A stretch of 15,072 bases of DNA, taken from contig CAITSL010000036.1 of NCBI GenBank assembly GCA_903895055.1, positions 1-15,072 on the forward strand, read 5' to 3'. The stretch is from an uncultured bacterium (GTDB lineage: Bacteria; Patescibacteriota; Minisyncoccia; Phycocordibacterales; UBA9973). The notes beneath the pieces are model-generated. The model was given only the letters and a program-made list of their open reading frames with translations, was not told the DNA's origin and did not search any database. Of the stretch, positions 1 through 6,018 are shown in pieces. The position numbers were made by a program, and so were the translations under genes. Each line of letters begins with the position of its first letter. The first letter of the stretch is position 1.

Positions 1-621
1 CAATCAACAAGGGAGGCTACTTGCTTCAGGGCGACCTTGAAACCCTTGTATCGTTTCCAAGATGGCAAAATGAGTACTAGAAAAGGCAATGTAATATGGC
101 TTGAAGACATTCTGAATGAAGCAGAAAAAAGAGCAGGTGTTATAAACGAAAGTATAAAAGAAGAAGTTGCAATTGGTGCATTGAAATTTAATGATTTAAA
201 ACGTGAAAGCTTGAAAGATATTATTTTTGATATGGAGGAAATTTTAAATATAAAAGGAGACTCAGGTCCATATTTGCAATATTCATATGTGAGAGCTAAG
301 TCAATTTTGGAAAAAGCGAGAAACGAAAATATTTATTTGGCGGTTAAACAGCCAAGTGATTGGAGAACAACAGAAGTTGAAAAAATATTGTATCAATTTC
401 CAGAAGTTGTTTTACATAGTGCGGAAGAATTGCAAGCTCATCATATTGCAAACTATTTAATAAATTTGGCTAGAGCATTCAGTAGTTTTTATGGCAATAC
501 GCAAATCGTGGACAAAAATGACTCGTCCTCTCCTTATAAAGTTGCTTTAACGGAAAGCTTTTCTATCGTAATCAAAAATGGATTGCATCTCCTTGGTATC
601 CAAGCCCCAGAGAAAATGTAG
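1..621 (+). CDS. argS: Arginyl-tRNA synthetase, C-terminal part (5' end off the window)
   Basis: Class I synthetase that attaches arginine to tRNA-Arg in the cytoplasm. The reading frame is open to the left edge, so the gene starts outside the window and the TTG at 37 is only an internal codon. Visible are the signature loop GKMSTRKGN (KMSTR at 67-81), the GPYLQYSYVRAKSIL helix at about 270-315 that is typical of ArgRS, and the C-terminal helical anticodon-binding domain (HHIANYLINLARAFSSFYG), ending in LHLLGIQAPEKM. The HIGH motif and the N-terminal Add1 domain lie off the window. The roughly 13 residues upstream of KPLYRFQDG, coded by 1-39, do not look like the family sequence that normally precedes this motif; they may come from a small inserted palindrome (see the repeat at 8-48). 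ileS follows after 32 bp. Confidence 0.93.
   Translation, partial: QSTREATCFRATLKPLYRFQDGKMSTRKGNVIWLEDILNEAEKRAGVINESIKEEVAIGALKFNDLKRESLKDIIFDMEEILNIKGDSGPYLQYSYVRAKSILEKARNENIYLAVKQPSDWRTTEVEKILYQFPEVVLHSAEELQAHHIANYLINLARAFSSFYGNTQIVDKNDSSSPYKVALTESFSIVIKNGLHLLGIQAPEKM
8..48. repeat. Possible in-frame palindromic insert in argS
   Basis: Arms CAAGGG (8-13) and CCCTTG (43-48) enclose a GC-richer stretch with CTTCAGGGCGACC. This resembles the CTCAGGGCAAAC end of the palindrome in ileS at 3336-3360. The encoded residues do not fit ArgRS just upstream of the KMSTR loop. Only one side of the context is visible, so an assembly edge or ordinary divergence could also explain it. Confidence 0.35.
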
Positions 622-641
622 TAAAAAAGCAAATTTTTTGC

Positions 642-647
642 TAATAT
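642..647 (+). promoter_or_regulatory. Weak possible extended -10 for ileS
   Basis: TGC followed by TAATAT (639-647) lies 6 nt before the ileS ATG, the same spacing as the stronger elements before 6019 and 11018. The hexamer matches TATAAT at only 4 of 6 positions, and the region is AT-rich, so chance is quite possible. No Shine-Dalgarno motif precedes this ATG. Confidence 0.25.
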
Positions 648-653
648 CTATTT

Positions 654-3600
654 ATGGATGCTAAAAATAATCTCTCGACGAAGCTCGAGACAAGTAGGTC
701 AGAAACTGCTAAAAAAGAAGAGCAAATTTTAAAATTTTGGAAAGAAAGTAAAATTTTTGAGAAATCTTTAGAAAAAAAAGCGCCAAAAGGGAAATATGTT
801 TTTTACGATGGACCACCTTTTGCCACCGGTACTCCGCATTATGGACATATCTTGGGTAGCACGGTGAAAGATGTTATCGGACGTTATCAGACGATGTGTG
901 GTTTTTCTGTGCCCCGCCGTTGGGGCTGGGATTGTCATGGATTGCCGATTGAAAACATTGTAGAGAAGGATTTAAATATTTCCGGCAAAAAAGCGATTGA
1001 AGAATTAGGCATAGATAAATTTGTCGAACATGCCCGAAGCAAAGTTTTAACTTACGTGGCTGAATGGGAGAAGACCATTAACCGTATCGGCAGATGGGTT
1101 GATTTTGATAATTCATATAAAACGATGGATAACACTTTCATCGAAAGTGTCTGGTGGGCGTTGGGGGAACTCAATAAAAAAGAGTTACTTTATGAAGGTG
1201 TACGGGTGCTTGCCTATTGTCCAAGGTGCGAAACGCCAATTGCGAATTCCGAAATCGCGATGGACAATAGCTATAAAGACATCACCGATATCTCAGTGTA
1301 TGTAAAGTTTCGCATTGTCGGTGAAAAGGATACTTTTTTGCTGGCCTGGACCACGACTCCTTGGACCTTGCCGGGGAATACTGCGATTGCGGTGAATAAA
1401 GATTTGGATTACATTTTTGTAAAAAATCATGGAGAGAATGGTGCAGAAATATTTATTGTTGCCAATAATCTTTTTGAAAATCTAAAAGACAAATTCAATA
1501 ATCCGGAAATAATAAAAAAAATAAAAGGCAGTGAACTTGTAGGAAAATCTTATGAACCAGTATTTGATTATTATAAAAATATTGAAATGCCGAACAAAGA
1601 AAATATTTGGAAAGTTTGGCATGCGGATTTTGTCACTCTGGACAAAGGGACGGGGATTGCCCATGAGGCGCCAGCCTTCGGCGAAGATGATATGAATTTG
1701 GCGAAGAAAAATAATATTCCCTTCATCCGACATGTCGAACCGAACGGAACTTTTTCGAAAGAAGTTTTAGATTTTACTGGAATTAAAGTGAAACCGAAAG
1801 AAGACCCTCAATCAGCAGATATTTTAATAATTAAATATTTAGCCAAAGTGGGCACTCTTCTGGCTAAAGAAAAAATAATTCACTCTTATCCGCATTGTTA
1901 TCGTTGCGAAACTCCACTTCTTTATTACGCGCTTCCATCTTGGTTTGTGAATATCGGGAAAGTTAAAAATGATTTATTAAACTGTGCCAAGTCTATCAAT
2001 TGGGTTCCGAGTTATTTAAAAGAAGGACGTTTTCGAAACATTATGGAGTCTGCTCCCGACTGGACCATTTCCCGCAATCGTTATTGGGCCAGTCCCTTGC
2101 CAATTTGGAAATCAAAATCTGGGGAAATGATGTTCGTCAATTCAAAGGATGATTTAAAATCAAAAACCAAAAAATCTGGCAATCGATATTTTGTGATGCG
2201 ACATGGGGAAGCGGAAAATAATGTTGATAAAATTTTTCACGAAAATTCTCAAAATAATGCGGCACTGACCGAATTAGGTAAAGAGCAAGTATTGAAATCT
2301 ATAAATAGTTTTAATAAAAAAATTGATTTAATAATCTCTTCACCACTTGAGAGAGCCAAACAGACTACGTTAATATTTAATGAAAAATTAAATTTTTCAG
2401 CAGAAAAAATTATTTACGATGAACGTATTAGGGAGTGGGAAATAGGCAAGGGCTGGGAGGGAAAAACAAAAGATGAGGTATTCCATTATTTTCATAATGA
2501 TTATTTTCATATGCCCACAAAAGAAATAAGTAATGGTGAAAACTTTGCTCAGTTGATAAAAAGGGTTGGAGAATTTATTTATGAAATTGATCAAAAATAT
2601 AAAAACAAGAATATTTTAATTAGTTCCCATGATGGAGTAAGTATGGCTCTTCAATTTATACTAAACGGATTTACCTTTTTTGACCTAAAAAAGAATGGAC
2701 CAATTAAGGGGTTAAAAAATGCAGAAATTAAAGAATTAAATTTTGTCCCACTTCCGCATAACGAAAATTATGAGCTCGATTTGCATCGCCCATATATTGA
2801 TGTGATTACCTTAGTAGATGAAAAAGGTGAAGAGTACAAAAGAATTCCGGAAGTGATTGATTGCTGGTTTGAATCCGGCTCGATGCCTTTTGCCCAGGAC
2901 CACTATCCCTTCTCCGCCCAAGGCGGATCCGCCTCTGGCGGAGAAAATTTAGATTGGAAGAAAAATAATTTCCCGGCGGGCTTTGTGGCGGAATATATCG
3001 CGCAAACCCGCACTTGGTTTTATTACACCCATGTCATTTCTTCCATTTTATTTAAAAAAGCGCCATTTAAAAATGTGGTTACCACGGGGACGATTTTGGC
3101 GGAAGACGGAGAAAAAATGTCCAAATCAAAAAATAATTTTCCGGACCCATGGATTCTATTTGATAAATATGGTGTGGACGCGCTTCGTTTTTATTTGATG
3201 TCCGGTCCTTTGATGAAAGGAGAAGATATAAACTTTTCCGAAAAAGCGGTTCAAGATATTTCCAATAAAATAATCAACCGGCTCGAAAATGTCTTGGCTT
3301 TTTATGAATTGTACAGGGATGTTTCTTTAGAAAATGCCCATTCGACAAGCTCAGGGCAAACATCAAGTACAAATGTCCTTGATGTTTGGATTTTGGTTAG
3401 GTTAGAAGAACTTATCACCGAAACGACAAATGGAATGGAAAAGTACGATATGTTTTTGGCAACCAAACCGATAGAATTATTTATCGAAGATCTTTCTGTT
3501 TGGTATCTCCGCCGTTCCAGAGAAAGAATTAAAGAGGGCGACAAAGAAGCGAGGGCAACTTTATATTTTGTTTTAAAAACCTTGGCGAAAATTATGGCGC

Positions 3601-4262
3601 CGTTTACGCCTTTTATGTCGGAAAATATTTGGCAAAAATTAAAAATTTACCCCGAAAAAAGCGGGGCTAGTGATGACGAGGAGAGTGTGCATTTGGCGGA
3701 ATGGCCCCACTTCGCTAAAGCTACGCGGGGCAAGCCTGATTTTGTGTATAAACTTTTGAATTTGTTTAATAAAGAGGATTCAAAAATTTTGGTGAATATG
3801 CAAAAAACGCGCGAAATAGTTTCGTTTGGGTTACAAGCAAGACAAAAAGCGGGGATTCCGGTCAGACAACCTTTGAGTCAATTACGAATTAAAAATTACG
3901 AATTAGGAATCGAATATGAAGAATTAATTAAAGATGAATTAAATGTAAAAAACATTGCTGAAGATACTTCGCTCGAAACGGAAGTAATTCTTGATACAGA
4001 AATTACGGGAGAATTGAAAGAAGAAGGAAATTATCGCGAACTGGTGCGAGCAATTCAAGATATGCGCAAAAAAGAAGGACTAACGCCGAGTGATGTGATT
4101 TCACTTTCTATTGAAACAAATGAATTAGGCAAAAAATTAGTTCAAAAATTTGAAACGGAAATCAAAAAGACGGTGCTTGCTAAAAATATAAAATTTGAAA
4201 GTAATGCTGGGGAAGAAATAAAAATAGATAACTTAGTTTTCAAAATATCTATTCAAAAATAA
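654..4262 (+). CDS. ileS: Isoleucyl-tRNA synthetase with an embedded histidine-phosphatase domain
   Basis: Class I synthetase that charges tRNA-Ile and edits Val. The HIGH-type motif is HYGH at residues 62-65 and KMSKS is at 821-825. The editing domain is intact (TTTPWTLPGN; GTGIAHEAPAFGEDD), and paired cysteines are present (CPRCETP, CYRCETP). The sequence is of the eukaryote-like type II, with WFESGSMPFAQ. At 1202 aa it is about 150-200 aa longer than usual for this type. The excess is mostly a histidine-phosphatase domain at about 511-695, placed between the strand after ISRNRYW (GEMMFVNSKDDLK, to residue 502) and DLHRPYID (709 on). Smaller in-frame palindromes add peptides at the N-terminus and in the C-terminal third. 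The ATG at 654 follows argS by 32 bp without a Shine-Dalgarno site. The stop directly abuts the next ATG (TAAATG), which suggests translational coupling. Confidence 0.96.
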   Translation: MDAKNNLSTKLETSRSETAKKEEQILKFWKESKIFEKSLEKKAPKGKYVFYDGPPFATGTPHYGHILGSTVKDVIGRYQTMCGFSVPRRWGWDCHGLPIENIVEKDLNISGKKAIEELGIDKFVEHARSKVLTYVAEWEKTINRIGRWVDFDNSYKTMDNTFIESVWWALGELNKKELLYEGVRVLAYCPRCETPIANSEIAMDNSYKDITDISVYVKFRIVGEKDTFLLAWTTTPWTLPGNTAIAVNKDLDYIFVKNHGENGAEIFIVANNLFENLKDKFNNPEIIKKIKGSELVGKSYEPVFDYYKNIEMPNKENIWKVWHADFVTLDKGTGIAHEAPAFGEDDMNLAKKNNIPFIRHVEPNGTFSKEVLDFTGIKVKPKEDPQSADILIIKYLAKVGTLLAKEKIIHSYPHCYRCETPLLYYALPSWFVNIGKVKNDLLNCAKSINWVPSYLKEGRFRNIMESAPDWTISRNRYWASPLPIWKSKSGEMMFVNSKDDLKSKTKKSGNRYFVMRHGEAENNVDKIFHENSQNNAALTELGKEQVLKSINSFNKKIDLIISSPLERAKQTTLIFNEKLNFSAEKIIYDERIREWEIGKGWEGKTKDEVFHYFHNDYFHMPTKEISNGENFAQLIKRVGEFIYEIDQKYKNKNILISSHDGVSMALQFILNGFTFFDLKKNGPIKGLKNAEIKELNFVPLPHNENYELDLHRPYIDVITLVDEKGEEYKRIPEVIDCWFESGSMPFAQDHYPFSAQGGSASGGENLDWKKNNFPAGFVAEYIAQTRTWFYYTHVISSILFKKAPFKNVVTTGTILAEDGEKMSKSKNNFPDPWILFDKYGVDALRFYLMSGPLMKGEDINFSEKAVQDISNKIINRLENVLAFYELYRDVSLENAHSTSSGQTSSTNVLDVWILVRLEELITETTNGMEKYDMFLATKPIELFIEDLSVWYLRRSRERIKEGDKEARATLYFVLKTLAKIMAPFTPFMSENIWQKLKIYPEKSGASDDEESVHLAEWPHFAKATRGKPDFVYKLLNLFNKEDSKILVNMQKTREIVSFGLQARQKAGIPVRQPLSQLRIKNYELGIEYEELIKDELNVKNIAEDTSLETEVILDTEITGELKEEGNYRELVRAIQDMRKKEGLTPSDVISLSIETNELGKKLVQKFETEIKKTVLAKNIKFESNAGEEIKIDNLVFKISIQK
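673..690. repeat. In-frame palindrome near the ileS start
   Basis: Arms TCTCGA (673-678) and TCGAGA (685-690) flank the loop CGAAGC. The palindrome falls in the N-terminal extension LSTKLETSRSETAKK, which precedes the usual family start (EEQILKFWKE). It is probably a small inserted element that lengthened the N-terminus. Confidence 0.5.
2184..2738 (+). other. Histidine-phosphatase (phosphoglycerate mutase-like) domain inside IleRS
   Basis: Domain annotation within ileS, residues about 511-695. It begins with the hallmark YFVMRHGEAENN (R516, H517, G518, the phospho-accepting histidine). It continues with LTELGKEQV, SSPLERAKQT (R567), REWEIGKGWEGKT (acid E594 or E596) and ISSHDGVSMAL (second catalytic His659). 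All residues expected for an active branch-1 histidine phosphatase are present, so this is not a decayed remnant. The frame is continuous with IleRS on both sides, and base composition is like the surrounding gene. The substrate cannot be read from sequence; free nucleotides, sugar phosphates, phosphoprotein or an RNA-linked phosphate are all conceivable. Confidence 0.9.
2910..2945. repeat. Nested 36-bp palindrome in ileS
   Basis: Outer arms TTCTCCGCC (2910-2918) and GGCGGAGAA (2937-2945) are perfect. The centre is the perfect 12-bp palindrome GGCGGATCCGCC (2922-2933). It encodes SAQGGSASGGE between HYPF and NLDWKKNNFPAGF, where the family has a shorter link. The GC-rich block stands out in AT-rich DNA. 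It is an in-frame insertion in a synthetase gene that otherwise looks intact. Confidence 0.75.
3336..3357. repeat. In-frame GCCC...GGGC element in ileS
   Basis: Arms GCCC (3336-3339) and GGGC (3354-3357) enclose TTCGACAAGCTCA. The reverse strand reads GCCCTGAGCTTGTCGAA, a sequence I recall as a common dispersed repeat in many bacterial genomes (memory, not searched). It encodes AHSTSSGQ just before NVLDVWILVRL, where IleRS proteins normally need no such insert. Confidence 0.6.
3650..3666. repeat. Short hairpin in ileS
   Basis: CCCCG (3650-3654) and CGGGG (3662-3666) flank an A-rich loop. It encodes part of YPEKSGASDDE, between IWQKLK and SVHLAEWP, a spot where the family is shorter. It lies 35 bp before the next element. 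It is weaker than the other palindromes and could be chance. Confidence 0.35.
3702..3740. repeat. Palindromic element shared with metG (ileS copy)
   Basis: Core GCCCCAC (3704-3710) to GCGGGGC (3725-3731), followed by AAGCCTGAT. The copy in metG at 12810-12848 has the same length and differs at only a few positions. Both are read in the same frame, giving WPHFAKATRGKPD here and WPHSAKASRGKPD in MetRS. The genes are unrelated at this point, so the similarity marks a dispersed element, not shared protein ancestry. Confidence 0.8.
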
Positions 4263-4901
4263 ATGAAAAATATCATAGAAATTTATGATAAGTACAAAAT
4301 AAGACCAAATTTGCAGGAACATATGCTGCGAGTGGCTGCTGTGGCATCTTTAATTTGCGACAATCTTAAATCACCAATTCCCAAAAAGCAGATTTTGTTA
4401 ATGTGTTTGCTTCACGACATGGGGAATATTTTAAAATACCAAGCGCTGGATTATTATCCAGAATTTGTAAAATTGGACGGGGTTGAACACTGGGAGGGAG
4501 TCAGGGAAGAATTCAGGGAAAAATATGGAGACAACGAAGACGGAGCTACTTTGCAAATCGTAAATGAAATCGGAATGGATCTGGAGACCTTAAAAGAATT
4601 TAAACTTTTTATTCTTTCCGAATATGAGGATTTTAGAAAAGTCGATAATTTAGCGGTAAAAGTTTGTAAATATTCCGATATGCGGGTCAGCCCTTTCGGA
4701 GTGCTTCCACTTTTGGAAAGACTCAAAGAATGGCAAAAAAGAAACCCAAAAATGACTGAAGAATATATGGAAAAGGTATATGAAATTATCTCGGAAGTTG
4801 AAGAGCAAATTTTCAAAAAATGCAAAATTAAGCCCGAAGATATCACAGATGAAGCAATAGCGCCGATAATTTTAGAGCTTAAAAATTTTGTGATAGAATA
4901 A
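4263..4901 (+). CDS. HD-domain metal-dependent phosphohydrolase
   Basis: A 212-aa soluble protein of the HD superfamily. The metal-binding residues appear in order: H20 (LQEHMLRVA), H51-D52 (CLLHDMGN) and probably D139 (KYSDMRVSP). HD proteins hydrolyse phosphomonoester or phosphodiester bonds of nucleotides; the substrate cannot be told from the sequence. The first helix (MLRVAAVASLICDNL) followed by LLHDMGNI is typical of small bacterial HD hydrolases. The ATG directly follows the ileS stop with no gap, so the two are almost surely co-transcribed and coupled. The next gene begins 5 bp after its stop. Placement between ileS and a putative 2H phosphoesterase may hint at nucleotide or RNA metabolism, but this is inference. 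Confidence 0.82.
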   Translation: MKNIIEIYDKYKIRPNLQEHMLRVAAVASLICDNLKSPIPKKQILLMCLLHDMGNILKYQALDYYPEFVKLDGVEHWEGVREEFREKYGDNEDGATLQIVNEIGMDLETLKEFKLFILSEYEDFRKVDNLAVKVCKYSDMRVSPFGVLPLLERLKEWQKRNPKMTEEYMEKVYEIISEVEEQIFKKCKIKPEDITDEAIAPIILELKNFVIE

Positions 4902-4906
4902 AGACT

Positions 4907-5413
4907 ATGGACAAGAAACTTATTTGTGAAAACAAATTTCAATTTAATATCAAAAATAAAGTAATAGGATTGCCTATTAAATTAGAAAATTTACCAAGCA
5001 AATTAGTAATAGAGGGCAATACTCTAGTATTAAAAGAAGTTTTTCATGTAAGCCTTGTTTGCATTGGAAAAATTATAGAGAAATATAATGTTTCTATTCC
5101 TGATTTTGAGAACAAAATTATAAATGATTTTTGTGAATTCAGTAAAACGAATGAAATAAAAGTTTTAGAATACTGTGATTTTAAGTTTGTCACTGAGCTC
5201 GATCAAAAAACAATAGTGGTGATGTGTAAGATTTCCAATCTCGACAAATTTTTTAAAACAATAAATAACAAATATGAATTAAATATTGAATATCCTCCCA
5301 CTCACTCAACTCTTTATACTTTGCCAGGCAAATCTGGTATTTTTCTAACCAACGCAAACGATATTAAAAATTTAACCAAACCCATTCCTAATCCAATAGA
5401 TCATCTATTGTAG
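4907..5413 (+). CDS. Putative 2H phosphoesterase-like protein
   Basis: A 168-aa protein without an obvious close family. It carries two H-x-[S/T]-hydrophobic motifs: FHVSL (H47, S49) and THSTLYT (H133, T135), each in a predicted beta strand and about 86 residues apart. This is the hallmark layout of the 2H superfamily (LigT/CPDase type), which acts on 2',3'-cyclic phosphates or 2'-5' RNA links. The second motif sits in EYPPTHSTLYTLPGKSG, where a Pro before the motif is common. There is no signal peptide or membrane helix. The spacing of 5 bp to both the HD gene and recO indicates one operon. The family call rests on two short motifs only, so a non-enzymatic or unrelated fold remains possible. 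Confidence 0.5.
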   Translation: MDKKLICENKFQFNIKNKVIGLPIKLENLPSKLVIEGNTLVLKEVFHVSLVCIGKIIEKYNVSIPDFENKIINDFCEFSKTNEIKVLEYCDFKFVTELDQKTIVVMCKISNLDKFFKTINNKYELNIEYPPTHSTLYTLPGKSGIFLTNANDIKNLTKPIPNPIDHLL

Positions 5414-5418
5414 TCATA

Positions 5419-6000
5419 ATGCACCATATATATCACACCGAAGGAATAATATTGGGGAGCAAGAATTACGGCGAAGCGGGGAAATATTACTCTCTACTTA
5501 CTCGCGATTTGGGCTTGATTAATGCTTCAGCTCAAGGGGTGAGAAAGTTATCTTCGAAGTTGCGTTTTATTTTGCAGGATTTTTCTTATGTGAAAGTTGA
5601 TCTGGTTCGGGGAAAGGACTTTTGGCGGATTACGAGCGCCAGTAAAACAAATGAGCTTGAAAATATTTCCAAAAACCCTATTTCTTTTGAAATTTTTACC
5701 AATATTTCCAAACTTTTGAAACGGCTACTGGCCGGAGAATCTCCCAATGCCTTACTTTTTTCCGATTTGTTAAGAGGCTTCTATTTTTTAGAAAATTCTA
5801 AGAAAGATAATGAAATGCAGAATATCGAGACAATCATTGTTTTGCGAATTTTAAATAATCTAGGCTATATCGGAGAAAATGAAATGCTTAAAAATATTAC
5901 CAAATCTCCCTTTGAAGAAAATCTAATTTTTGAAGCCGGACGAAGCAGGACCAAAATTTTATCTGAAATCAATAAAGCCCTTAATGAAACACATTTATAG
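5419..6000 (+). CDS. recO: DNA repair protein RecO
   Basis: Recombination mediator that, with RecR, helps load RecA onto SSB-coated DNA. The N-terminal OB-fold pattern is clear: HTEGIILGSKNYGEAGKYYSLLTRDLGLINASAQGVRK, then KLRFILQDFSYVKVDLVRGKDFWRITSA. The rest is helical (LLKRLLAGESPNALLFSDLLRGFYFL; LRILNNLGYIGE). At 193 aa it is shorter than the usual roughly 240 aa, and the zinc-binding cysteines of many RecO proteins are not visible; short versions are expected in reduced genomes. The ATG at 5419 lies 5 bp after the preceding stop. It is the last gene of the argS-ileS run before a new promoter at 6004. Confidence 0.85.
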   Translation: MHHIYHTEGIILGSKNYGEAGKYYSLLTRDLGLINASAQGVRKLSSKLRFILQDFSYVKVDLVRGKDFWRITSASKTNELENISKNPISFEIFTNISKLLKRLLAGESPNALLFSDLLRGFYFLENSKKDNEMQNIETIIVLRILNNLGYIGENEMLKNITKSPFEENLIFEAGRSRTKILSEINKALNETHL

Positions 6001-6003
6001 ATA

Positions 6004-6012
6004 TGGTATAAT
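6004..6012 (+). promoter_or_regulatory. Extended -10 promoter giving a probable leaderless mRNA
   Basis: Perfect extended -10 TGGTATAAT (TG at 6004-6005, TATAAT at 6007-6012), immediately after the recO stop. Only 6 nt separate it from the ATG at 6019, so the normal transcription start falls on or next to the start codon. No clear -35 is seen at the usual distance, which is tolerated by extended -10 promoters. Confidence 0.7.
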
Positions 6013-6018
6013 GAGAAA

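Noticed and set aside
628..642. AGCAAA-TTT-TTTGCT hairpin after argS as a terminator
   Set aside because: On the + strand no T-run follows and the stem is AT-only at its base; the T-run would be on the minus strand, where no gene ends. ileS follows immediately.
2178..2770. Histidine-phosphatase region as a separate gene or a misassembly
   Set aside because: There is no stop or frameshift at either border, composition matches ileS, and the synthetase motifs continue in the same frame; read coverage would still be worth viewing.
4454..4942. 162-codon open frame on the minus strand
   Set aside because: It lies antisense to the HD gene, is Ser-rich as expected of a shadow frame, and has no recognisable motif; the + strand gene has clear HD residues.
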